Shown here: in pieces, positions 1 to 6,827 of the stretch
Numbering within the stretch: position 1 is the stretch's first letter
Layout: each line of letters starts with the position of its first letter
Source: Alphaproteobacteria bacterium UBA3612
GTDB lineage: Bacteria; Pseudomonadota; Alphaproteobacteria; Sphingomonadales; Sphingomonadaceae
DNA length: 64,000 nt
NCBI GenBank assembly: GCA_002375465.1
Contig: DFLT01000014.1
Span: forward strand, 62,001 to 126,000
Direction of reading: 5' to 3'
The notes under the pieces: model-generated
Told to the model about the DNA's origin: nothing
What the model saw: the letters and a program-made list of their open reading frames with translations, nothing else
The model's database searches: none
Position numbers and translations under genes: made by a program

Positions 1-32
1 CCATCCCGGCACTCTATTTAGGTTAGCGCGCA

Positions 33-54
33 CATTCAGCGATCATTCAGCGAT
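33..54. repeat. 11-bp tandem duplication
   Basis: The 11-mer CATTCAGCGAT occurs twice back to back at 33-43 and 44-54, about 70 bases upstream of the DUF4136 gene. It may be a replication slip or a doubled protein-binding site; nothing further can be told from one copy of the locus. Confidence 0.6.
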
Positions 55-125
55 GTTCGCATAATGTCCCGTGAACCAAGGACAGGGATCGAGCGTTTAT
101 ATCCCTGACGTAAGGGAATTAGACC

Positions 126-788
126 ATGAAGTTTTTGAATGTAACCTTCGCAGCCGGCGCCCTCCTACTGACGGCGGCGTGCACGACGCCCTTCACTGCG
201 GACGTTAGCCGCTTTCAGCAGCTGCCCGCGCCACAAGGCGAAAGCTATTCCATCGTCGCGATGGATAATGGCGAAACGAACAGCCTGGAATTTCAGAATT
301 ATGCCCGCTACGTCGCGGCGCAGATGAATGAGCAGGGCTATACGGAGGTTTCCGATCCGGCCGCAGCCACGCTGATCGTGTCGCTGGATTATGGCGTCAA
401 TGATGGCCGCGAAAAGATCGCAAGCCGCCCCGGAACCCGTTTTGGCGCGTTTAGCGGATGGGGCTTTCCCTATTATGGTGGCGGATATTATCGCCGCTCA
501 GCCTTTTACGATCCGTTCTTTTACGGCGGATATGGCGGTTTCGGCGGCTTCGGCGGCGGCTTCAACAACGATGTTTACAGCTACACCGTCTACAATGCGT
601 ACCTTGATATGGATATCAAGCGTCCTGACGGGCAGCCGGTTTTCGAAGGCCGCGCAGAGGCAAACTCGAAAGACGATAATCTGCCCGAACTGGTGCCCAA
701 CCTCGTGACCGCCATGTTCACCGATTTTCCGGGTATGAACGGGAAGACCGTGCGTGTGAAAGTGCCGGAAGGTGACGGCGGCGAATAA
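126..788 (+). CDS. DUF4136 domain lipoprotein
   Basis: Probable outer-membrane or periplasmic lipoprotein of 220 residues. The N-terminus is a signal peptide ending in a lipobox-like TAAC at residues 16-19, so Cys19 should be lipidated. The rest matches the general layout of DUF4136 proteins: a short motif after the lipobox, a YARYVAAQMNEQGY helix near residues 60-73, then a beta-rich C-terminus. Residues about 105-155 are very rich in Gly, Tyr and Phe (YYGGGYYRR, then GGFGGFGGG). An AAGGGA ribosome site lies 8 bases before the ATG. It is the last gene before a strong terminator on the same strand. The molecular function of the family is not known. Confidence 0.85.
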   Translation: MKFLNVTFAAGALLLTAACTTPFTADVSRFQQLPAPQGESYSIVAMDNGETNSLEFQNYARYVAAQMNEQGYTEVSDPAAATLIVSLDYGVNDGREKIASRPGTRFGAFSGWGFPYYGGGYYRRSAFYDPFFYGGYGGFGGFGGGFNNDVYSYTVYNAYLDMDIKRPDGQPVFEGRAEANSKDDNLPELVPNLVTAMFTDFPGMNGKTVRVKVPEGDGGE

Positions 789-842
789 CTGAGCGGAAGC
801 GCGCGGCGAGGTCGCGAGGCGCCTTTTCCCATCTCCAAGACA

Positions 843-878
843 GGCCCCGGTTCGCTGATAAAGCCACCGGGGCCTTTT
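843..878 (+). terminator. Rho-independent terminator after the DUF4136 gene
   Basis: GGCCCCGG (843-850) pairs with CCGGGGCC (867-874) around a 16-base loop and is followed directly by TTTT. The U-tract is on the plus strand, so it ends the lipoprotein transcript; the convergent tgt message has no comparable tract here. Confidence 0.8.
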
Positions 879-922
879 CCTTGTGGCAGGAGCTTAGCCG
901 GGCTGGCAGGATGCCCGGTATT

Positions 923-2050
923 TTATTCTCGGCGATAGCGCGACACAAACTCCGTAGCGAATTTCGCGAGATGGCCTTTTCTGATTGCGCCGCGCAACGC
1001 CGCCATTAGCTGCTGATAAAAAGCCAGATTATGCTCTGTCATCAGCATGGCGCCAAGGATTTCGCCAGAGCGGATGAGGTGGTGCAGATAGGCGCGGCTA
1101 TATTCACCACACACCGAACATGAACAATCCGGGTCCAGGGGGCCGGTGTCCTCCTTGAACTTCGCGTTGCGAATGTTGAGCGGACCGTCATGGGTAAATG
1201 CCTGACCAGTGCGGCCACTGCGCGTTGGCAAGACGCAGTCGAACATGTCGATACCGCGCGTAACTGCGCCGACAATGTCGTCGGGCTTGCCCACGCCCAT
1301 CAAATATCGCGGCCGGTCTTCGGGCAGCATTTGCGGGGCGTAATCGAGGACGGCAAACATCTGCTCCTGCCCTTCGCCCACGGCGAGGCCGCCGACCGCG
1401 TATCCGTCAAAACCTATGTTTTGCAGCGCCTCCGAACTTTGTTGCCGCAGATCCTGCCACATCGATCCCTGCTGAATTCCGAACAGGGCGGCGCCTGCTG
1501 CATGTTCCACGCCGGAATCGAAGGCATCGCGGCTACGCCGTGCCCAGCGCATGGACCGGTGCATGCTGGCGGCGGCGGCGTCCTTCTCCACCGGCCAGCC
1601 CGTGCATTCGTCGAAAACCATGACGATGTCGCTGCCCAGATTGCGCTGGATCTCCATCGACCGTTCGGGTGACAACATGTGCCGCGAACCGTCCAGATGA
1701 GATTTGAAGGCGACACCCTCTTCGCTCTGCTGGGTTAGCTCCGACAGGCTCATCACCTGAAAGCCGCCGGAATCAGTCAGGATCGGCCGATCCCAGCGCA
1801 TGAATTCGTGTAGTCCGCCTAGCCGGGCGATGCGTTCATCCCCAGGACGCAACATCAGATGATAGGTATTGCCAAGGATGATGTCGGCGCCAAGGGCGCG
1901 AACATCGCCGGGCTTCATCGCCTTTACCGTCGCAGCGGTGCCGACGGGCATGAAGGCCGGGGTCCTGATTTCGCCGCGCCGCATGGCTATCGTTCCGGTG
2001 CGGGCGGCGCCGTCCGTTGCGGCAATCGAGAAGGAAAAGCGTGGGGGCAT
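923..2050 (-). CDS. tgt: queuine tRNA-guanine transglycosylase
   Basis: Exchanges guanine 34 of GUN-anticodon tRNAs for the queuosine precursor preQ1. The 375-residue length is normal for the bacterial enzyme. Visible signatures are TDSGGFQ at 92-98 with the general acid/base aspartate, the substrate-loop motif GGLAVGE near 220-226, FDCVLPTR at 270-277 with the nucleophilic aspartate, and the zinc site made of Cys309, Cys311, Cys314 and a histidine at 323/324. It lies 44 bases downstream of queA on the same strand, so the two pathway steps are probably co-transcribed. Confidence 0.97.
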   Translation of the reverse strand: MPPRFSFSIAATDGAARTGTIAMRRGEIRTPAFMPVGTAATVKAMKPGDVRALGADIILGNTYHLMLRPGDERIARLGGLHEFMRWDRPILTDSGGFQVMSLSELTQQSEEGVAFKSHLDGSRHMLSPERSMEIQRNLGSDIVMVFDECTGWPVEKDAAAASMHRSMRWARRSRDAFDSGVEHAAGAALFGIQQGSMWQDLRQQSSEALQNIGFDGYAVGGLAVGEGQEQMFAVLDYAPQMLPEDRPRYLMGVGKPDDIVGAVTRGIDMFDCVLPTRSGRTGQAFTHDGPLNIRNAKFKEDTGPLDPDCSCSVCGEYSRAYLHHLIRSGEILGAMLMTEHNLAFYQQLMAALRGAIRKGHLAKFATEFVSRYRRE

Positions 2051-2094
2051 GAGCGCGCTCTTAGGGGGCGCGATGCCGCCTTCGCAAGCATGTG

Positions 2095-3123
2095 TCAGCG
2101 GGGCAGTAAAAGACTGGCATCACCGTAGGAGTAGAAGCGGTATTCCTGCCGGATCGCATGGGCATAAGCGGCCTGCATCCGCTCGCGGCCCATAAGCGCG
2201 CTGACCAGCATGAACAGCGTGGAACGCGGCAGATGGAAATTCGTCATCAGGCCGTCGATTGCGCGAAACCGGTAGCCGGGCGTGATAAAGATATCGGTGT
2301 CGCCGGAGAATGGCCGGATAATGCCATCTTTCCCCGTGGCGCTCTCCAGCAGGCGCAGACTGGTCGTACCGACGGCGATCACCCGGCCGCCCGCAGCGCG
2401 CGCTTCATTCAGGCGATCTGCCGCCGCACCATCGATGCGCCCCCATTCGCTGTGCATACGGTGCTGGTCCGTATCCTCCACCTTCACGGGCAGGAAGGTG
2501 CCGGCGCCGACATGCAGGGTCAGCGTTTCCGTCGCGACGCCTCTTTCCGAAAGGGCATGCATCAGCGCGTCCGTGAAGTGCAGGGCGGCGGTGGGGGCGG
2601 CGACTGCGCCATCCTCACGCGCGAACATCGTCTGATAATCCTCGGCATCGCGTTCATCGGTTGGGCGTTTGGAGGCGATGTAGGGAGGCAGCGGCATGGT
2701 GCCCGCCGCTGCGATGGCTGCTTCTATGGGCTGATCGGCTGTGAAGCCGAAGCGGACTTCGCCGCCTTCGCCTTTCGCCAGCACCTCGCCCGAAAGTCCG
2801 GCGCCGAATTCGACCCGGTCGCCTTCACGGAGCCGTCGTGAATTTCTGACAAAGGCGAGCCACTCGCTTTGCCCCTCCCGCTTGTGCAGCGTTACGCCGA
2901 TGCGGGCGTCGCCCCGGCGACCGTGCAGCTGCGCGGGGATTACCCGGGTGTCGTTGAACACGAGAACGTCGCCGGCCGAAAGGAAGGTGGGAAGATCGGA
3001 GACGACACCATCGCGCATTTCGTCTGAATGGACGATCAGCAGGCGGGCGGAATCCCGGGGACTGACGGGGCGCAGCGCAATGCGCGCCTCGGGCAGGTCG
3101 AAATCGAAATCTGAGACACGCAT
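2095..3123 (-). CDS. queA: S-adenosylmethionine:tRNA ribosyltransferase-isomerase
   Basis: Transfers and rearranges the ribosyl group of S-adenosylmethionine onto preQ1-tRNA to make epoxyqueuosine, the step after Tgt. At 342 residues it is full length and opens with the typical MRVSDFDFDLPEARIA. Family signatures include the LVFNDTRVIPAQL segment near residue 55, the HVGAGTFLPVK segment near 205 and TNFHLPRSTLFMLVSA near 295. It sits between a cyclophilin gene 15 bases upstream and tgt downstream, all on the minus strand, which points to one transcription unit. Confidence 0.97.
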   Translation of the reverse strand: MRVSDFDFDLPEARIALRPVSPRDSARLLIVHSDEMRDGVVSDLPTFLSAGDVLVFNDTRVIPAQLHGRRGDARIGVTLHKREGQSEWLAFVRNSRRLREGDRVEFGAGLSGEVLAKGEGGEVRFGFTADQPIEAAIAAAGTMPLPPYIASKRPTDERDAEDYQTMFAREDGAVAAPTAALHFTDALMHALSERGVATETLTLHVGAGTFLPVKVEDTDQHRMHSEWGRIDGAAADRLNEARAAGGRVIAVGTTSLRLLESATGKDGIIRPFSGDTDIFITPGYRFRAIDGLMTNFHLPRSTLFMLVSALMGRERMQAAYAHAIRQEYRFYSYGDASLLLPR

Positions 3124-3138
3124 GGCGTGCCTATCGCG

Positions 3139-3948
3139 TTAGCGGGACTGCATGTCTACTTCGCTGTCAACCGGCACATCCTGGGGCGGCACGTCGTCGG
3201 TCGGCGCATCGAGCAGGGTACCAGGCAGGGGTGAAGCCGGCTCAGCGCCGCCTTCGATCGGCGCGGCGTTCTCGCCCTCGGTTTCTGCTGCCTCGTCGGG
3301 TTCACCAAAGGTCGCTGATGCTGCGCCCGGCGGCAATTGTGATTGCAGTTCGGAAATGGCGTCATTTTCGGGCGTGAAGTCAGGCAGGGGGACGTTGGCG
3401 CCTATGCGCGCCTTTATGATGCGGCTGGGATTTTCCGGCGGCTCGCCCACATTGATCGCATCCACATATTGCATGCCGCCGGTCACCCGACCGAAAACCG
3501 TATATTCGCCATCCAGCTGCGTGCGTGGCTGAAAGACGATAAAGAACTGGCTGTTGGCACTGTTGGGCGTCTGGGCGCGTGCCATCGAAACCGTCCCCCG
3601 CAAATGCGGGGTCTTGGTAAACTCGGGTTCCAAATCTGGCAATTGGCTGCCCCCCTGGCCGGTTCCCTGGGGATCGCCGCCCTGTGCCATGAAGCCGGGA
3701 ATGACGCGGTGGAAGATCAGGCCATCGTAGAAACCCTGTTCACTAAGCGTGCGGATGCGCTCCACATGGTTGGGAGCGATGTCGGGGCGAAGCTGTACAG
3801 TCACGCGACCGCCCGTCGACAGGTCGAGGTTCCAGATATTTTCCGCATCACCGACAGGCGAAGCCGCCGCAGGTGTTGTCTGAGCAAAAGCGCTTCCGGC
3901 GAGCAGAAAAGCGAACAGGGCGGCAAGAAGCTTCATGAAGGCAGCCAT
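3139..3948 (-). CDS. exported cyclophilin-type peptidyl-prolyl isomerase
   Basis: Probable periplasmic proline isomerase. An N-terminal signal peptide (LLAALFAFLLAGSAFA) is followed by a cyclophilin domain with FHRVIPGFMAQGGDP and NSANSQFFIVF motifs, i.e. the catalytic Arg and the Gln/Phe substrate pocket. After the domain there is an unusual acidic, Pro/Glu/Ala-rich tail of about 70 residues (from near 200 to 269), with no fold that I recognise. Two in-frame ATGs (3948 and 3936) are possible; the second places the signal peptide at the very start. It lies first in the queA-tgt unit. Confidence 0.92.
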   Translation of the reverse strand: MAAFMKLLAALFAFLLAGSAFAQTTPAAASPVGDAENIWNLDLSTGGRVTVQLRPDIAPNHVERIRTLSEQGFYDGLIFHRVIPGFMAQGGDPQGTGQGGSQLPDLEPEFTKTPHLRGTVSMARAQTPNSANSQFFIVFQPRTQLDGEYTVFGRVTGGMQYVDAINVGEPPENPSRIIKARIGANVPLPDFTPENDAISELQSQLPPGAASATFGEPDEAAETEGENAAPIEGGAEPASPLPGTLLDAPTDDVPPQDVPVDSEVDMQSR

Positions 3949-4085
3949 TCGAAGAGATTGTTTGATGCTGCCCTAACCTAAAGCAGTGTCACTTGCACCC
4001 ACATGAACGACAAAGCGGCAGATAGCGGCGGCGATGGGTTTGCGTCCAAGCAAGTCACCGGCAGCGATATGCAGCAAATGTCGGT

Positions 4086-4135
4086 AAAAAAGGGGAAAAG
4101 GTGGCACGGACGTCGCGCGCGTCCCGTGCCACCTT
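4086..4135 (-). terminator. Minus-strand intrinsic terminator in the 3949-4363 intergenic region
   Basis: Read on the minus strand, AAGGTGGCACGG followed by GACG pairs with CGTCCGTGCCACCTT, about 15 pairs with one bulged base, and then runs into TTTTCCCCTTTTTT. No convincing protein gene ends here on that strand, so it either ends a small RNA or acts as an attenuator upstream of the cyclophilin gene. Confidence 0.7.
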
Positions 4136-4340
4136 CAAGATGCGATCCTCCCCAAAGGTCTATGCATTCCGTGCGGCGATTTGATTCAGGCCGCTGCGGA
4201 CCTGTCCGGGAAACCCCCCTTTGCGCTCCCGGAAGAAGGGGATAAGAGCCGCAAAATATGGCATTGTCCAGAGCGCAAGGAACATATCCGCCGGAAGGAA
4301 TGCAATTCGCCGCCCTCCCGTGATTTTTTTGCAACATCCT
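4086..4340 (-). ncRNA. candidate small structured RNA or leader upstream of the cyclophilin gene
   Basis: This describes the 415-base space between the divergent cyclophilin (ends 3948) and oxidase (starts 4364) genes. On the minus strand TGCATTCC (about 4297-4304) pairs perfectly with GGAATGCA (about 4164-4171), extended by CGGCG/CGCCG after a small internal loop. Inside lies a further TTGCGCTC/GAGCGCAA pairing, and downstream comes a strong terminator. A long irregular hairpin closed by distant complementary arms is the general plan of 6S RNA, but I cannot match the conserved 6S bubble sequences, so no family is assigned. The 5' end is a guess. An alternative is a regulatory leader for the cyclophilin-queA-tgt unit. 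Confidence 0.3.
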
Positions 4341-4363
4341 GGAATATCCGGCAGGGGGCAGGC

Positions 4364-5785
4364 ATGATTTCCGACGAGATTGTTCAGTTGTTCAAGGACG
4401 CGCTGTCCGACGATGATCGCGCCGTCACCGATGCCGTCGACTTGGCACCAAAATTGACGGACTGGCGCGGTCGGATCCGTGGCGCATCGCGCCTGATGCT
4501 GCAACCGGCAAGTGCGGCCAGCCTTGCCGCCATCGTGAAGCTGGCGGGGGAAACCCGTACGCCGCTCGTTCCCCAGGGGGGCAATACCGGCTTGGTCGGG
4601 GGCGGGATTCCAGAGGCCGACGGCCGCGCCGTTCTGGTCAGTCTGGAGCGCATGAATCGCATCCGCAGCATCGATCCGGCGGGCAACACAGCGACGGTCG
4701 AGGCCGGCGTTATCCTGCAGGCATTGCACGAAGCCGCCGCCGCAGAGGATCGCATGTTCCCTTTGTCGCTGGGCGCGAAGGGCAGCGCAACAATTGGCGG
4801 CCTGATTTCCACCAATGCGGGAGGGACGCAGGTGCTGCGCTACGGAACGATGCGCGCCCAGGTTCTGGGGCTGGAGGCCGTGTTGCCCGATGGCGATATT
4901 CTGAACCAGCTGACGCCATTGAGGAAGGATAATACCGGTTATGACATCAAGCAGCTGCTGATCGGTGCGGAAGGAACATTGGGGTTCGTAACTGCTGCAA
5001 GCCTGCGGCTCTTGCCCGCTCCCCGTGAAATTGCGACCGCACTCGTCGGGCTAAAAAGCCCCGCGGCGGCATTGCCGCTGATGAGCCGGCTGCGGCAGGC
5101 CACGGGCGACCAGTTGGACAGCTTCGAATTGATGCCACGCGATGCAATTACCCTCGTCCTGCGGCATGTCGACGGTACGCGCGATCCCCTGCAAGAGGCC
5201 CAGCCATGGTATGTGCTGGTCGAAACGACGAGCAGCGTCGCCGGTACACAGTTGCGCGAAACGCTTGAATCTGCGCTTGCGGAGGAGTTGGAGAAGGGCG
5301 GTATTCAGGACGCGGCAATCGCGCAGTCGGAAGGCCAACGCGAAGAATTCTGGCATTTAAGGGAATCCATAGCCGAGGCGGAGAAGGCCGACGGCCTAAG
5401 CCTGAAGCACGACGTTTCGGTCTCGGTGACCGACATGCCGGCATTCATGGCCAAGGCGACGAAGCGCATCGAGGCGCGATGGCCGGGCGCACGGATTCTT
5501 GCCTTCGGACATTTGGGCGACGGCAATATTCACTTCAATGTCCGTTCCGACGAGCGACTGCCACGCGATCGCCTGATGGAATTGAAGGACGAGGTCGCCG
5601 CATTCACCTATGATGAGGTCGCGAGTTTCGGCGGCTCGATCAGCGCCGAACATGGCATCGGCACGCTGAAGGCCGGTGAGTTGTTACGGCTGGGAGATCC
5701 CGGGAAACTTGCGGCCATGCGAGCAGTGAAGGCCGCGCTCGATCCACACGGCATCATGAACCCGGGGAAAATTTTTGCCGCCTAG
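4364..5785 (+). CDS. FAD-binding oxidoreductase (D-lactate / D-2-hydroxyglutarate dehydrogenase type)
   Basis: Flavoprotein of 473 residues in the FAD-binding type 4 / FAD-oxidase C family, which oxidises D-2-hydroxy acids. The FAD loop PQGGNTGLVGG is at residues 70-80, GAKGSATIGGLISTNAGG follows near 125-142, and the C-terminal domain has GHLGDGNIHFNV and SAEHGIGTLK, the usual metal and substrate histidine/glutamate motifs. The ATG at 4364 is chosen because it begins the conserved fold and follows a GGGGGCAGG ribosome site; the frame stays open upstream to 4181 but that part does not look conserved. The exact substrate cannot be told from sequence alone. Confidence 0.9.
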   Translation: MISDEIVQLFKDALSDDDRAVTDAVDLAPKLTDWRGRIRGASRLMLQPASAASLAAIVKLAGETRTPLVPQGGNTGLVGGGIPEADGRAVLVSLERMNRIRSIDPAGNTATVEAGVILQALHEAAAAEDRMFPLSLGAKGSATIGGLISTNAGGTQVLRYGTMRAQVLGLEAVLPDGDILNQLTPLRKDNTGYDIKQLLIGAEGTLGFVTAASLRLLPAPREIATALVGLKSPAAALPLMSRLRQATGDQLDSFELMPRDAITLVLRHVDGTRDPLQEAQPWYVLVETTSSVAGTQLRETLESALAEELEKGGIQDAAIAQSEGQREEFWHLRESIAEAEKADGLSLKHDVSVSVTDMPAFMAKATKRIEARWPGARILAFGHLGDGNIHFNVRSDERLPRDRLMELKDEVAAFTYDEVASFGGSISAEHGIGTLKAGELLRLGDPGKLAAMRAVKAALDPHGIMNPGKIFAA

Positions 5786-5821
5786 GTCCGGCCGAGTTGC
5801 CAGTCGGCCCAAGCAGGCAAC

Positions 5822-5854
5822 AAAAAAGGGCCTGCCGCAGAGGACAGACCCTTT
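5822..5854. terminator. Bidirectional terminator between convergent genes
   Basis: AAAGGGCCTG pairs with CAGACCCTTT with one mismatch; the A-tract before the stem and the T-rich bases after it let it work for both the oxidase (plus) and the PEP-CTERM gene (minus). Confidence 0.65.
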
Positions 5855-5880
5855 CTCTGTGTCAGTAAGGCGGTCTGGGA

Positions 5881-6564
5881 TCAGGCCTTGCGGCGACGAT
5901 ACCCAGCGATGCCGAGAAGGCCAAGACCGAGCAGACCCAGCGCGCCAGGTTCCGGCGTTTCGATCACGCCGAGGGCGACATTGTCGATCTCGAACGCGTA
6001 GGACGTGCTGCGCACCGTGAAGCTGGTGAACTCTTCACCATCCTCAAAGAACAGGTTGATATACTTGTTCGATCCCGGAGCGCTCTGGTTGCCCGACAGC
6101 GTCAGGGCGTCGAGCACGTCTGCGCCAGTAATCGTCTGCAGCAGATCCGATCCATCATAGAAGTCGATGGCGTTAAAGAGGTCGATCGAACCCCAATAAA
6201 GACCCAGATAGGAAACGCGTTCCGTTCCAGTATTGAAAGTCGGCGTGAAATCCACGGATGCCTGGCCGGACGAAACGGCACTGGGGACGGCGAAATAGCA
6301 GGTCGAGTCACCGGCAGGTGCAGCGCGGACACCGTTTACGCTCGTGTTCGAGATCGAAAAATCGCCAGAGATCGTCTCGCCCAGCGTCGGGCCGCAGCCA
6401 GCGCCACCACCAAGATCAAAGGTCTCGACCGAAATGTTCGGGCCGCTCTGCGACGTGGTCAGACCAGAGGCTGCATCAGCGGTGCCGCCCTCTGTAATGA
6501 CGACAGCATGTCCAGCGGTCGAAGCCATTGCGGTAGCAAGCGCACCAACAAACAATTTTTTCAC
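5881..6564 (-). CDS. PEP-CTERM sorting domain protein
   Basis: Secreted protein of 227 residues predicted to be an exosortase substrate. It has an N-terminal signal peptide (starting MKKLFVGALATAMAS), a beta-rich body of unknown function, and a C-terminal tail with the PEP motif (TPEPGALGLLGLG), a hydrophobic stretch and a final basic cluster RRRKA. The start is taken as the GTG at 6564, preceded by GGAGAG at good spacing and giving a clean signal peptide; an ATG at 6576 is the alternative. A sigma-54-like element lies at 6605-6624. No exosortase gene is in the window. Such proteins are usually linked to exopolysaccharide production. Confidence 0.9.
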   Translation of the reverse strand: MKKLFVGALATAMASTAGHAVVITEGGTADAASGLTTSQSGPNISVETFDLGGGAGCGPTLGETISGDFSISNTSVNGVRAAPAGDSTCYFAVPSAVSSGQASVDFTPTFNTGTERVSYLGLYWGSIDLFNAIDFYDGSDLLQTITGADVLDALTLSGNQSAPGSNKYINLFFEDGEEFTSFTVRSTSYAFEIDNVALGVIETPEPGALGLLGLGLLGIAGYRRRKA

Positions 6565-6604
6565 GTTACTCTCCATCAAGCGATGTTTAAATTTGCGAAA
6601 AATA

Positions 6605-6624
6605 CCATGCATGGGCCATGCCAA
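6605..6624 (-). promoter_or_regulatory. sigma-54-like -24/-12 promoter of PEP-CTERM gene 1
   Basis: On the minus strand TTGGCATG, four bases (GCCC), then ATGCATGG. This fits the sigma-54 pattern YTGGCACG-N4-TTGCW except T for C at the end of the first block and A for T at the start of the second. It lies about 40-60 bases before the GTG start, and the same arrangement is found before the other PEP-CTERM gene at 10360-10379. Confidence 0.65.
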
Positions 6625-6827
6625 ATAATAATTTTGCAGCAAAGACAGGCAGTATATTAGTTAACAGTGGGGCCATCGTTTCGAGAGTGTAAGATTTTCC
6701 GACGCCGTAACGATCTGCCTGCGCCTGTTTAAGGACGCCGATGAGGTAGCCGCCCAAATGCCGCGAAATCGGCAAGGCGATCTAATGTGTTTGTCTCTGC
6801 TTGATCCGGGCGGGGATCAGCAGCCGA

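Noticed and set aside
3978..4337. 119-codon open frame on the minus strand in the cyclophilin-oxidase gap
   Set aside because: It reads straight through the strong minus-strand terminator at 4086-4135, has many cysteines and no domain pattern; a structured RNA fits better.
4181..4363. N-terminal extension of the FAD-linked oxidase
   Set aside because: The frame is open, but the sequence is not like the family and a good ribosome site precedes the ATG at 4364.
4080..4363. Direct assignment of this region as 6S RNA, 4.5S RNA, tmRNA or RNase P RNA
   Set aside because: The hairpin plan is compatible with 6S, but I could not find the conserved bubble of 6S, the GGAAGGAAGCA of SRP RNA, the tmRNA ends or the RNase P core, so no family name is given.
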